A stretch of DNA of 64,000 nucleotides from Mauremys mutica (taxonomy: Eukaryota > Chordata > Testudines > Geoemydidae), in the NCBI RefSeq assembly GCF_020497125.1, contig NC_059079.1, forward strand, positions 49,611,114 through 49,675,113, read 5' to 3'. The notes beneath the pieces were generated by a model. It did no database searches, was not told the origin of the DNA, and worked only from the letters and a program-made list of their open reading frames with translations. The translations under genes were made by a program, and so were the position numbers. Shown piece after piece: positions 44,096 to 56,020 of the stretch (positions are counted from its first letter, which is position 1; the number at the start of each line of letters is the position of its first letter).

Positions 44096-46862
44096 GAGGC
44101 GGGCTGGGGGGGATCTTCGCCGGCAGACACGCCCACGGCCTCCGTCGGGCCGCGCAGCAATCCGTGACCAACCCTGTAGGTGAGTAGAGAGTCACAGAAG
44201 AGGCGGACCCCCCGGTAGGCCACGGCGGCCTGCTTCCCGGTCCTCTTAGCCTCCCCCATGAGGGCCCTCGCGGCCCGGAGGATCAGATGGAAATCCCCCC
44301 ACCGCTGGAGCACAAGTTGGACCTTGTTACGGGAGCCACGGACGTCCTCAAGGAACTCCCGCAGCTCCTCCCTCAGCGCATGGGGGGGCAGGGTAACGGA
44401 TCGATGACCATCCCCCAGCGGGGCCCCCATCACAGCCCCGTGGCCCACTGAGGCGGGCAAGCAGGGGGCAGACCCTCGACATGGCATCCGATGGGCCGAC
44501 GCCCCGCGGCCCGCCCCGCTCCCCGGTTGAACAAGGGGCAGCGGAAGGAGAACAGCAGCCCCTGATGGGTCAGGGCAGGGAAAAACAACTAAGGCCACGC
44601 CCTGGGGGGTATCCCCAGTGGTGGCAATGGCATCACGGGAGGCAGAGGGGACAAGGGTGGGGCCGGCATCAGGGATAGGGCAGGAGTCAGGAGTAGGGGT
44701 GGGATCAGGAAGAGAATCAGGGAGAGGGGCAGAGGCAGGATCCTGAGCCGCAATAGTTGGACCGCAGGAAGGCGGCCCCTCCTGGTCAGGCTCAGGGATT
44801 GTGGGAGTGGGAAGGGGACCCACAACGATGCCAGGCGCAGCCACAATGGCTGGAACGACAGCCACAGCATCTGGAGATGGAAGGTCAACAATGGGGTCCG
44901 CGTCCGGGAAGGAGGTCGGTTGGCCCACACCCAAGAGGGACACCCCCTGAGAATCGGGTCCGGGCAGCGGGGCACCGGCCGTCGCCTCAATGGGCTCGGC
45001 GGCCGTCAGTGAGGTGCCACCTGCATCCGGGCTGATGGAAGACCCCAGGGGACCCGCAGAGGCGGGAGCAGAAGCAGCAGTCAGGGGAAGGGAACCCAGG
45101 GACAGGGGGACCGAGGTGAGGTCACACAGATCGAGGCCCGCTGGCAAAAGGTCGTCCTCCCCCTGCATAACCGGGGTCAGACCCAGAGCCTCGATCTCCT
45201 CGTAGATGGAGGGGAGATTGCCATCCGCCACACCGAGGCCCTCCCCGCCAACACCCGAAGCGACGCCCACCTCAGTGCTTGCGGGGGCTTCAGATGGCAA
45301 GGGGGCAAGAGGGGCTCCCTCGGGGGCTTCCTCGGGAAGGGACCCCGGAGGAGGGGCAGTGTCACCGTCCCGTGCTGCCACATTGTCCCCAGCCGGCACC
45401 ACAAAATGGGCGTCGTCAGGGGGCAAGGCGGAAGGCTCGTCATCGGTGTCCCCCTTCCTGCTCTTCCGGGGGGGTCTCCAAATCCGATGAATGTAATGGG
45501 GCCCGAGCCTTCCGCTTGCCCCGCTTCCCCTGCACTAAAGACCAGCCCTCCACGGCATCATCCGGGTGCTGGCTAACAGGGGTCGGGTCGGAGGATAAGG
45601 GCGATGGCTTAGGGATTCGGGGAGGCAATGGAGGGACAGCATGAATGAAGGAGGAGTCTCCCTGGGGCGGGCCCTCTCCCACACCCGGCTGTATCTCCAC
45701 CGCACCCTCCCCCCACAGCGGTGGACTGAGAAGGAGGAGGGACGGCTCTGGGTGCCGGGCAGCCAGAGGCATCAACGGTGACAGGGCTGGCGCCTTGCCG
45801 GGGCTCGGGGTCCCGGACACTCCTCCATGCTGGGCCAAGGGGCAGTCCCTCCGGACGTGCCCCATCGCCCGGCAGAGGTAGCACCGGGCCTCCCCCGTCG
45901 AGTAATGCACCCGGTAGCGGGCTCCCTGGTAGGGGACCACAAAGGACCCCTCGAGCGCCTCTCCGTCACGCACTGCCGGCGGCAGTTGAAGCTGCACTTG
46001 GCGGAACGAGAGGACGTGACGGAGGGCGGGATCCTTGCAGGCCAACGGGAGAGGGCTGATGACGGAGATAGGGTGCCCCAGGGCGGAAAGGGCAGGCAGC
46101 AGGGCAGCATTGGGCAGAAAGGAAGGGACGGAGGTCAGGAACAAGCAGACCCCCAGGTCTTCCAACGGCTCCAGGGGGACGAACACGCCCCCCACTGCCA
46201 GACCTGTCTCTACCGCCTCCTGGGCAGTGGCCTCTGACGCCAGGAAGAAGACTACCCTCCCGTACATTTTGGAGGCCGCCACGATGGCCGTGAGCCCCAC
46301 CACCCTCGCCAATGCCCGCACATAGGTCTCCACGTGGGGCGAGGCGGGCACCAGGAGGCAACGGACGCCGTGCTTCCTGGTCAAGGTGGGGAAGGGGCCC
46401 CGGCCACCATAGATGGTAGCGGAAGCGGCAGTCGGAGAAGCAGCGGCAGGTGGGGGGGGCTGCCGCCACCTGGGTGTACGCCCTGGGGGCCGGGGGAGGG
46501 ACACCCGCGGAGCTGGTGGAGGGAACAGCGGGGAGGGATGCCGCAGCCGATAGTGGGGCTGCGGCAGCGGGGGCAGTCCTCGCCATGGAGAGCTTGGTCT
46601 TTTTACTGGGGCCCTTACCCTTCTTCCCACCCCGACCTTTCCCACCAGCTGGGGGGGCTCCTCCTGAATCAGAAGAGGCGAGGGACGTGGCAGCAGAGGA
46701 GGTCTCCCCGGTATTCGCCGCTGCCAGTGCCCCAGCGGGGGCGGTGGTAGGTAGACCAGCAGCGGCGGTCGAGGTAGAGGCTTGGGGAATGGACATGGGG
46801 GTTTCTGGAGGAGGGGCGGTGGAAGCATCGCGAGGGGTCTCCTCCGCCGCGTCCCCCGCCAT
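44068..46862 (-). pseudogene. Tx1 LINE ORF1: RRM-like and zinc-knuckle RNA-binding protein (two frame changes)
   Basis: The preferred ATG is 46862-46860 (MAGDAAEET). An alanine/serine-rich N-terminus with a lysine-rich patch (GKGRGGKKGKGPSKKTKL) runs to about 46460. At the G8 run 46452-46459 the frame changes. The second stretch has an RRM-like region (about 46390-45990) and a CCHC knuckle (CYLCRAMGHVRRDC, about 45890-45845). At the run pair 45450-45474 the frame changes again into a long proline/aspartate-rich tail and a helical C-terminus (EELREFLEDVRGSRNKVQ) ending at 44068. About 930 codons in total. In L1-group elements ORF1 coats the RNA. Confidence 0.75.
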
Positions 46863-48031
46863 AACGAGAGCAGGGAGGGGGACAAACAGCGAGGGGAGGG
46901 GAAGGAGAGGAGGCAACCGCCCCTCCCTGCTAGGCTGCAGGCAGGGGAGGAGGGTGCCAGAAAGGGAAGGCTAAGAGGGGTGCGGGAAGCTATCAAGGAC
47001 CCAGAGGCGGGAGGGTGGCAGGTCACCGACTCAGAGGGGAATTCCGGCTCCCGTAGTTGCACTAGGGAATCCGGGGGGCTAACAGCATAGGGGAGTGCAG
47101 TGAACAAGGGCAAACTCAAATGGGGAAGGGCACAAGCGCATGGGAGGGGGCATGGGTGCACAAGGGGAGGGGCCAATCAGGGCTGGGGGATCACAGGGTG
47201 CGGGGACGTCGAGCTAGGAATGGGGCAGAAGGACAGGAGGCCAGCCGCAGGGCTGGGGCAGGACAATCAGGGCCACAGAGTAAAATGAGTAGGGCAGACA
47301 AATGTGGCAAAGGAGAGGGGGCCAGGCAAAGGGGGTGGGGTGGGGGGTGCGCCCACAAGCACTTGTGCAAAAAGTCAATGCTAGCTGGCTGCTGCTGCAG
47401 GCCCAAACGATAGAAATGGCCTGCAGCGGGGAGGGAAGCCAGGTGAGCAGCTCAGTCCCAGAGGCAGGAGGTCGAGGCAGATGGAAAACAGCCAGCGGGG
47501 GTGGTGGAGGGGGCAACGATGGTGGTGGGGGCGAAGGGGGACACGGATGGACCGGGGGCAGGCTCCACGCCACACCCCCGGTGTCCCAACAGACACAGTC
47601 CAAACCCCCACCACAAGAGCACAGTCCGAAAAATACTCAATCCTTTAGTGCCCCCTCCATGGTGGTCTTCAGAGTCTCTACGTGGTCCTCCAGCAGCAGG
47701 CGGCACTCTCCTCCTCCTCCTCCTCTTTGGGGCTCCAGCAGCTCCTTAGTAGCAAACACAGCAGCTCCAGGTGGTGGTCTGGTGGCCAGGCAGGAGGGAC
47801 CCTGCTCAGATGGTGGTGGTGGTAGTGGCGTCCTCAGCAACAAGGGCTGGAGCTGGGATCCCTCACTCCCCTCCTCTGGGGAGTAGGCCAGCAGCCCCCC
47901 CCCCCAAGGGGCCGTAGGTGGAGTAACAGCAGCAACTGAGGTGGCGGGGGGAAATCTACTAGCCAGCCAGTAAGCAGATACCAGAGAAAGGGAATGGGTG
48001 GTGGTGTCTAACCCGGCCAGGGGAGCAGCTA

Positions 48032-48064
<33 letters not shown>

Positions 48065-48116
48065 CCCAAGCAGGAACAGCAGCAGCAGCAGCAGCCACCC
48101 TCTCCCTCCTACCCTC
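46863..48116 (-). promoter_or_regulatory. Tx1 LINE 5' UTR
   Basis: GC-rich sequence upstream of ORF1 extending to the insertion edge. It includes CAG/CTG microsatellites at 48034-48060 and 48077-48095 and long purine-rich runs. A minus-strand frame at 47637-48227 translates these repeats as poly-alanine and crosses into the LTR, so it is not a gene. An internal promoter is expected but not identifiable by eye. Confidence 0.5.
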
Positions 48117-48849
48117 TACAGCAGAGAAGTCGAAGGGGGATCTTCTGGCCACTGGAGAAAGAGATTTCTGTTCCCCGAGTGACCAGAGCAGGGGCTGCTC
48201 CAGGCTAATGAGAACACCTGACTCCAATTAACCTGCAAAGAGTCAGGTGGGGCCATTAAGCTAATGTGACCACCTGACTCTAATTAAGCCCCCTCTTATA
48301 CTATAAAAGGACTCACTCCAGTCAGGCAGGGGAGTCAGGGAGCCAGAGGAGAGGAAGTGTGGCTGAAGGGCTGGTTACTGAGGACAGCCTCAAACCATCG
48401 TTAAAGGAGCCCTAAGATAAGGGTGAAGAAGGGAGAAGCAGGAGAGCTGTGAGGAAGTGGCCCAGGGAAATGTAGCAACTCTGGCAGTGAAAGGTTGGCT
48501 GCCAACTGCTGCTACCATTGGGGTCCCTGGGCCGGAACCCGGAGTAGAGTGCGGGCCTGGGTTCTCCCCAACCCACCACTACAGGAACATCTCCTGGGAG
48601 GGGAAGTCAGGCCCCTGTCAGGACAGGAGGCTAAACTGTTCTGAAACAAGCCCCTAGGGACAACAGACTGTGGGAGTTCTCTCACCAACCTCCTTGCTGG
48701 CTTATGATGAAAAGGGCTCAGTAGAGTGTAACCCTGGCCCTAGAGGGAGAAGGGCTACGAGGAGGGTTGCAGTGAGCCACTGAGGCTAGCATATACCACC
48801 TACAAGCGTGGGACCCATGGGGACAAGGTCAGAGCTCTGCCACAATACT

Positions 48850-49095
48850 GTAAATAGATAGCTGCAGTTGTTTGGCCCCCATTACCATAGTATCTGAGCA
48901 CATCAGTCTTTTATTCTCACAATTCCCCTTTTGAGATAGGAAAATAGTGTGATACCCATTTTACAGATGGGGAAACTGAGGCACAGAACAACTAAGTGAC
49001 TTACCCAAAGTCACAAAGGAAGTGTGTGGCAATGTAGGGAATGTAACCCATGCCTCCTGAGTCCCAGGCTAGTTCCCACAGCAGCATGCCATCCT
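48850..49095 (-). mobile_element. MIR-like SINE
   Basis: The order CCCATTTTACAGATGGGGAAACTGAGGCAC, AAGTGACTTACCCAAAGTCAC and GTCCCAGGCTAGTTCCCAC matches the reverse complement of the MIR pattern, as at 14668. It lies just beyond the solo LTR. Confidence 0.65.
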
Positions 49096-51754
49096 TTTTA
49101 CTTTAGTTTATTGATAATTCACCTTCTATAACTGCAGTGCTATGCGATAGTGAGAACAATACAATTTCCACCAGAAGCAACATATACTGAAAGTCACATG
49201 GCCTGATAGTTTAAAGTGTTACATGTGGATGTGCACTGTTGTTTGTTTTGGATCTGATAAGGTTTAAGTATAATATGTAGGGAATTCATTTTCCTCCTCA
49301 CTCATTACCTCTATAAAGTGATCCAGCAGATTGGCAATGTTTGTTTGTATCATTGGGCAACTGTAAGCAGTCAACAGACATGAATGGCAGTCACTGTAGC
49401 TGGGTGAAACTAGCATTCATATGTTTAGTGACAGCCTCAAGCATACAGATTTACTTTCTTTCTGCAGTTTTGCTGCTACAGACCCAGAAATGTTAACCTT
49501 CTTCATATTTGCCATCTCTATAGATTTTTCCATAGAATCCTGTAGTCTTTTGTTCATGTTTCAGTTTTTCCAAAATGTCAACCAACCAAAAAATCTTCTG
49601 TGAAAGGTTGAGCTAGGATAGTGATAAGATTCATTATGAAATGTGCCCACAAATTTCCCTATCTTGATCTTCTTAAGAATGCCCCTAACATGGGGTGCAT
49701 CTATCCCTGAATCAGTATTTGTAATATTAAGATGTGTCCCCACCAAATGACAATTTTTAATAATTACTTCAGTGCTGAACTGACTAGCAACTAGTCATAA
49801 TGGCAGATATCTCCCAAACAGCTCACAGTTTTCTCAATGTCATCAGCAAGAGTCTGAATTTGTAGACAAGCCTAATGTAAAAGTCCACTTCTTTCTTCAT
49901 CAAGATACTAAATCTATGTTAACCCGTTATATTCCCTGCATGTTTCAACAGTGAAAAGCTTTAAAGGTACTGTCAGCTACAAACTTTGAGGGGAAAAAAT
50001 ACAATCAAAATTACTTTAATACAATGAATTTGTTCCCATTTCCACCCTGTTATAAACAATAGAAATGGGCAGCTAAGGTCACAGGATTCACTTGACTGAG
50101 GAAGCTGTCTATTTGAAACTATGGGATACTGATGGCCATTGCTGCAAACTGGCTGAAGTGGGCTCTGTGAGAACTGGAGGGCATCCAAAATAAAGTTACC
50201 TAGATGTAGCATTTAAGGTAATAATAAAAAAATCACACACAAAAAATGTTCTTTCAATTAGAAGATTATGCAAAGAGAATTCTAACACTGAGCACTAACA
50301 TTAGGAGGTAGGAACTAATAACGTTGCAGGATTTCTTGCTTACCTTTTCTTCTTAAGATTATGATGCCTGAATCCCTTATCTTAATCTGCCTAGAAACAA
50401 CATTCCCTAGATTTCTTAAAGTATATCATTATTTAAATTCATAGAAGCAGTAGTCACTCTTAAACTTTTCAATTGTATCTTCGATGCTATCTTAGTGTCT
50501 GAAATATTCCTTTGTGCTTCCCTGTGTTATAGGAAATACATTGAATACTGAAAATATTGAGATGAAGGATCAGACTGTGATATCCATTTTCACTGAGTAG
50601 TATCTTCCATCACAAGCTATCTCTGGAAATCAGTGTGACTACTTGGAGCATAAAGCATTACTCAGTGTGAGTACAGGTATCACAAACTAACCCAAAGTTA
50701 TGAGTCATCTAAAGGAGAAATCCTGGTTAGCTTATCCATGTTGAATAGTATCTTACTCCACAAAATGTTACACAGTAGTCAATGGGACCACTCAAGAAGA
50801 AAGAGCTACTCTGGTATGAATAAGGGTGTCAGAATCTGGTTTTAAAACAGGATTATTGTAGTCAATTAGTAGTGGCGTTGGTTTTTTTTGTTTTTTTTTT
50901 TTTAGGATGACCACTGGGTGAAACTTTCTTCAAAACTTCCAATAACATGGACCATGTCAGATCAAAGACCCACTCCTGTATGTCCCATATAAGGGACATC
51001 ATATTGCCCTGGAATTCTCTGAAGATCAAGAGGATTATGCTGCAAGTGTAAGTTTCAGGTTAAAAGTTTGAAATATGACTAATTGTTTATAGTTTAAATG
51101 TAAATCTCCCAAAACTTTAGAATAAATGTTAGGGAAAATAAGGAAAGGTAATACCGTGAATCCACTCTTGTGAACAGAGAATCCACTCCAGAATTTGACT
51201 AGCATCTCAGATGAACTGCAACAGGGAAAAGTGTCCTCTGTAAAGAACAAGCAGAGTAACTCCTCTGCAGATTTTCAGTAAAGCAAATCTTTTATGATTT
51301 AACACCCCTCCTCTTGTTTTCATTTGTTGCATTCAGAAAGGTCATTAAAGTATGCTCACTCACTCTACACTCCTCTATTGTGTTATAATCAGCCTTGGGG
51401 GAAACACAGAGCAAGCAACTATAAGCAGCACCAAGAATAAACTTTGACCCCCTGTGAAGAATGACAATCTAGTCTCATTTAGGGAAATCAGGATTACACT
51501 GGAAATTCTAAGGGTATCAATGCTTGTCTAATTATTTCAAGTTAGGAAGAGGAAAAACAACATGCTTATTTTACTTTGAACACTGGGAACAGAGCAAGAA
51601 TGTAGTTGTACTAACTATCAGTTCACACAGCAACACAAATAAAAATCTTTCTTCCTTTGGTATTTTATTTCATTTATATAAGGTGATCAGTGATGAGAAT
51701 CATAACCTACCCAAGAACTAGGAACCCTTACAAAATATAGATGTTATAGTAGTT
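49096..51754. other. No gene seen
   Basis: AT-rich DNA with a T run near 50882-50904. No frame with a domain and no repeat end identified. Confidence 0.55.
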
Positions 51755-52920
51755 ATTTAATGATTTGCTGTCACAATGGGAGGGTGTATCCAGTGAGGTC
51801 TCAAAGGGGTCAGTCCTGGATCCACTATTAGTCAAAGGTTTTCATTAATGATTTGAAAAATGGCCGGGAGAGTCTGTTTATAAAATTTGTGGATGACAAC
51901 AAACTGGGAGAGGTTGCAAGCATTTTGGAGGACAGGATTAGAATTCAAAATAACCTTAACAAATTAGAGAATTAGTTTTGAAATCAACATGATGGTATTC
52001 AATAAATAAGTGCCAAGTACTTCACTTAGGAAAGAAGAATCAAATGCACAACTAGAACATGGGGAATAACTGGATAGGTGGTAGTACCAAAAAAGAATCA
52101 GGCGCATATTTGACATGGGAAAGTACTGTGTCCAATTCTTGATGCCACACTTTAGGAAACATGTGGACAATTGGAGAGAGAGAGTCCACAAGAGAGTGAG
52201 AAAAGGTTTAGAAAACCTGACCTACGAGGAAAGGTTACAAAAACTGTGCAAGTTTAGTCTTGAGAAAAGAAGATTAAGGAAGGGAAGACCTGCCAACTCT
52301 TCAGATACATTAAGGGATGTTATAAAAAGGATGATGATGATCAATTGTTCTCCATGTCAGCTGAAGGTAGGACAAATAGTAATGGACTTAATCTGCAGCA
52401 AGGGAGATTTAGATTGGAAATCAGGACAAACTTCCAAGCTACCAGGGTAGTTAAGTTCTCAAATAGGCTTCCAAAGAACATTGCTAGAATCCCTGTCACT
52501 GGAGATTTTTAAGAATAAGTTGGACAAATATCCATCAGGGATGGTCTAAGTCAGGGGTCAGCAACCTTTCAGAAGTGGTGTGCTGAGTCTTCATTTATTC
52601 ACTCTAATTTAAGGTTTTGTGTGCCAGTAATACATTTTAACGGTTTTAGAAGGTCTCTTTCTAAAATATATATCTAAACTATTATTGTATGTAAAGTAAA
52701 TAAGGTTTTTAAAATGTTTAAGAAGCTTCATTTAAAATTATACTAAAATTCAGAGCCCCCCAGACTGGTGGCCAGGACCCAGGCAGTGTGAGTGCCACTG
52801 AAAATCAACTTGTGTGCCATAGGTTGCCTACCCCTGTTCTAGGTTTACTTGATCCTGCCTCAGCACAAGTGGCTGGACTTGGTGGCCTCCAGGGCCCTTT
52901 TAATCCTACATTTCTAGCAT
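51755..52920 (+). mobile_element. Old CR1 LINE 3' half, plus strand
   Basis: A decayed RT region with IKFVDDNKLGE (about 51876-51908) is followed by the CR1 C-terminal block near [19 protein letters not shown] (about 52227-52280, the end of a 111-codon frame from 52115). The CR1 3' region then follows, ending GGCCTCCAGGGCCC...CCTACATTTCTAGCATG. Many stops. Interrupted by the hAT at 52552-52836. Confidence 0.8.
52552..52836. mobile_element. hAT-type element nested in the old CR1
   Basis: It starts CAGGGGTCAGCAACCTTTCAG and ends GGTTGCCTACCCCTG (inverted). The flanks GTCTAAGT (52544-52551) and TTCTAGGT (52837-52844) agree at 6 of 8 bases. The CR1 3' sequence continues on both sides, so the order of insertion is clear. 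Confidence 0.8.
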
Positions 52921-53731
52921 GCTATAACATATGGATATATTAAAATCTACTTACTAAGATTGATAGTGAAGATGCATCAACAATGTGGAGAGGAAAATTT
53001 TGGATTCATGAAACATCAGATTAGCTTCTGTAGTAGATCTGTTTTAGTGTGATGTTTTAGTACGCTTAAACAGAAGGGAAATCAACCTCCTGAATTCAAG
53101 CAGGGGTTGTCATGAAATGGCCTTAGCAGCAGGTAAAAGGAACTTTTGCACAACTCATACAACCCAAAAGGGAATTTGGGAACAAAATGTGAAACAGAAG
53201 ATTAAGTTACTCTGAGATGAAGATCAAACAGGCATTAGTTATACCAGGTGAGATAATGCTCATAAATGGAATGTCAATATAGAGAAAAGGAAGAACAGGT
53301 GAAAGGTCACATTATATAGTGGACACACCATTAGGAAGTCAGCATTTGAAGGAGGAAGGAAGGTACCCAGCTGCAGTAGTTTCAATGCCACAATATTTTC
53401 TTAGAATAGAAGACATCTAGTATTCCAGATACTTAATCATCTGGTGTTACAGAAAAAATAAATGCACCTATGTAAAAGCTCTAGTTGCATATAAAGTCAG
53501 ACACTACAATGCATATAAAGTATTAATACAGGAACAGTTCATTGACACAGAAACTCATCCCCTCCTGACACAAGTCAGACCCTCAGAAAAAGCCTAAGTA
53601 AACAGAGAATTAGGCAATATATTCTTCAGGCAACAAATCTAGGCAAGTAAGCTCCATAGTCAAGGATCATTCACTGAGAAAGCCCTGCTTACAAACATAT
53701 ATTTAGGAACTGTCAGTGCTAGTGATACAAT
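52921..53731. other. No gene seen
   Basis: AT-rich. The part from about 53560, together with 53930-54240, may be a very old LINE (minus strand) split by the TA-flanked MITE, but I see no decisive motif. Confidence 0.4.
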
Positions 53732-53733
53732 TA

Positions 53734-53920
53734 CACCTCTACCCCGATATAACATGACCCGATATAAAACGAATTTGGATATAATGCGGTAAAGCTGTGC
53801 TCTGGGGGGTGGGGCTGCACGCTCCAGTGGATCAAAGCAAGTTCACTATAACACAGTTTCACCTATAATGTCGTAAGATTTTATGGCTCCCAAGGACAGC
53901 GTTATATCGGGGTAGAGGTG
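53734..53920. mobile_element. TA-flanked MITE, relative of the 27383 element
   Basis: Left CACCTCTACCCCGATATAAC and right GTTATATCGGGGTAGAGGTG are near-perfect inverted ends, with TA outside both (53732-53733, 53921-53922). The interior keeps ATAACAC...CACCTATAATG words also seen in the longer copy, but lacks the minisatellite. Confidence 0.85.
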
Positions 53921-53922
53921 TA

Positions 53923-54448
53923 GTTTCAAATACCAGTGGAGAGGGTGGTCTCTAAGATTTGCAGGAGCCAAATCATAAAGAACTTCAATAAATCACAGCC
54001 AGTGCCTTGAATTACCCATAGAAACAACTGAGAAACCGTTTAATTCTCTTGAACCTAAGTGTAATATTCTGCCTACAAAAACAGTGGTATGTAAGAGGGT
54101 AATCACATTCAAGGCTTCCAAGTGGTCTTCAGGTATGGCCCTAAGCATAAATTATTACTATAATCTAACATAGTGGTGACAAAGGCTTTGATAATTATGT
54201 ATTGACCTTTTAATGGAAATTATTACATATCAAAAGTATTTACAATGCCAGCACACTGCTATTCAACAATGAAGAGTGGGTGGGTACAGTTTTCTAGATT
54301 AGGATTCAAGGAAAGAAAACCAAAAAGGAAATTACAATGAACATTAGTACTGTTCATCACAACTAGACAATACATTTCTTCTGGCTTTAGATTATATGCA
54401 ATTTCATACCCAGAAAGAGATGTTATTGCAAGGTTACTCCAATGATAC
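53923..54448. other. No gene seen
   Basis: Possible continuation of an old LINE (the phrase GCCAAATCATAAAGAACTTCAATAA is LINE-like), too decayed to assign. Confidence 0.35.
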
Positions 54449-54753
54449 CTTTATGGCAGGCCTGCACAACTCGTAAAGCGGCGAGGGCCACATTCCTCCA
54501 AGGAAAACAGCTAAGGGCCGAAACCTCTGGGCCCCGCAGAAACACTCCGCCCCAGGGCTGCCCAGCCCTGCGGAAACAAACCCTCCTTCCCCAGCGTCGC
54601 CCCACCAAAACAGCTGTGGGCCAAAAAGGAAGGTTGGGGGTGGGGAGGTGATACTTTATTTTAAATCAACCGGGGGCTCCTAGCTGAAGAGGTGGCTGGG
54701 AACCCTCAGGGGCAAATTAAAGGGCCCGGGTCTCCGGCGGCTGGGGGAACCTG

Positions 54754-55470
54754 GCAGGGCCGGCTCTAGGTTTTTTGCTGCCCCAAGCTAAAAAAAATTT
54801 GGGAGCCCCCCGTCCCAGCCCTGGGCTCCCCCCTGTACCCCACTGCTGCCCCAGTCCTGGGCTCTCCCCCAACCCACACCCCCTGCCACCCCAGCGCTGG
54901 GCTTCCCCCTTTCCTCCCCACCAGTGCCCTCCCCCCACCCCGCTGCTGCCCCAGCCCTGGGCTCCCCCCTACACCTCCTGCCGCCCCAGCCCTGGGTCAC
55001 TGGTAACTCGCTCCCAGGGCGGGTCATTCAGCAGGAATTTTGGATGTGCACAAAACACAGACAGGATTGGTTCCCATATGGTTACAGAGCTGCAGTAAAG
55101 TGGAACAATTTTCAGCTTGTGTGATTGGAGGATATCTGGATGCATATTATAAGACTGTCCTCCATAAATGAGGAAAAGTTGAGGTGCCTTTATTATTCTT
55201 TTGTTCCACTCTTTCTTTCTATGGGGAATTTGCCAATGCAATATCACTGTCTTCCTTTTAAACAAACAAAAAGGCAATGGCTGTTGAAAATAGCAATTCC
55301 AGTGCTAATAAGCATTTCTTGCTCAATTTTATCCTACTTTTTCTACAGCAAGTTACAGTGGATCAGTATATTTGATTTGGGAGAAATGAAGTAACAGCTG
55401 CCCAAACTGAGCTTGAGCACTCCTGAATTTTGAGGTGTTCAAATCTGGAAGGCAGGTGCTGGGGCGGGGG
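54754..55470. mobile_element. Fragment of a CAGGGCCGGC-type hAT element inside 54457-56326
   Basis: CAGGGCCGGCTCTAGG resembles the CAGGGCCGGCGC end of the element at 26804. It is followed by C-rich repeats of CCCCAGCCCTGGGCTCCCCC and then AT-rich sequence. No matching right end or TSD was found, so the right limit is a guess. Confidence 0.45.
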
Positions 55471-55569
55471 GGAGGGGGAGGTTGTGGGCTCCGCGGGGGA
55501 GCATAGCAGCAACATGTCTGGAGCTGCATGGAACCAGACATGCTGGTCTGAGTGGCACAGTAAGGGGGC

Positions 55570-56020
55570 TGGGGGCTGGAGGTGGGAGAAGGGGTAGGAG
55601 GTTCTGGGGGGCAGTCAAGGGACAGGGAGCAGGGGGGGCTGGATGGGGCGGAGGTTCGGGGAGGGCAGTCAGGGGACAGGCAGCAGTTGGATAGGCATGG
55701 GAGTCTCAGGGGTTCATCAGGGGACAGGTAGGGGGTGGGGTCCTGGGGAGAAGTTGGGTGGGGTCTCAGGAGGGGGCAGTTGGGGACAAGGAGAAGGGAG
55801 GCTTAGATAGGGGCTGGGATCCCAAGGGGCAGTTAGGGGCAGTGGTCTCGGGAGGGGGCAATCGGGGGACAATACAAAAAATAAGTACAAAGGAGAAGCG
55901 GCATTTAGATAGGGGGTGGGGTCCTGGGAGAGGGGTATCAGGGGACAAGGACCAGCGGTGTTAGATAGCGGGTGGGGATCCTGGGGGGCAGTTAGGGCAG
56001 GGGTCCGTGGAGGGGGCAAT
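55570..56020 (+). repeat. G-rich degenerate tandem repeat
   Basis: Repeated words GGGGGCAGTCAGGGGACA, TTAGATAGGGGGTGGG and GGGGTCCTGGG recur every 60-80 bp with drift. Many runs of three or more G make G-quadruplex formation plausible on the plus strand. Part of the 54457 element. Confidence 0.65.

Larger units (their letters stand above)
39020..48116 (-). mobile_element. Full-length Tx1-type LINE (L1 group), interrupted by a CR1
   Basis: The insertion is bounded by TACAGCAGAGTAGTC (39005-39019) and TACAGCAGAGAAGTC (48117-48131), a 15-bp TSD with one mismatch, typical of target-primed reverse transcription. It is read on minus: 5' UTR about 48116-46863, ORF1 46862-44068, ORF2 44095-39152, short 3' UTR. 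After removing the CR1 insert it is about 8.1 kb, so not 5'-truncated. The gene set (zinc-knuckle ORF1, APE endonuclease, YADD reverse transcriptase, C-terminal CCHC) and wording resemble Xenopus Tx1. The 5' UTR is GC-rich with CAG repeats at 48034-48060 and 48077-48095. At least six reading-frame defects mean it cannot move itself. Confidence 0.88.
38981..48844 (+). mobile_element. Solo LTR split by a LINE insertion (outer parts 38981-39019 and 48132-48844)
   Basis: The left part begins TGTGATAGACCCAGG and the right part ends CTGCCACA. ATAC occurs just outside both (38977-38980 and 48845-48848). Taking out the LINE at 39020-48116 and one copy of its TSD leaves about 750 bp with TG...CA ends. 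TATAAA lies at 48302-48307 and repeated AGTCAGGTGG/CCACCTGACTC words at 48241-48284. No retroviral coding sequence is present. It is an LTR by structure; the family is unassigned. Confidence 0.75.

Noticed and set aside
44457..47413. Numerous plus-strand ORFs of 60-190 codons
   Set aside because: They are GC-rich antisense shadows of Tx1 ORF1 and its 5' UTR.
47637..48227. 196-codon minus ORF with poly-alanine
   Set aside because: It translates CAG/CTG repeats of the Tx1 5' UTR and crosses the insertion edge into the LTR, so it cannot be an original gene.
20215..48848. Same TSD bases (ATAC) at the ERV and at the solo LTR
   Set aside because: The LTR sequences are unrelated; a shared 4-bp word is expected by chance and by integrase preference.
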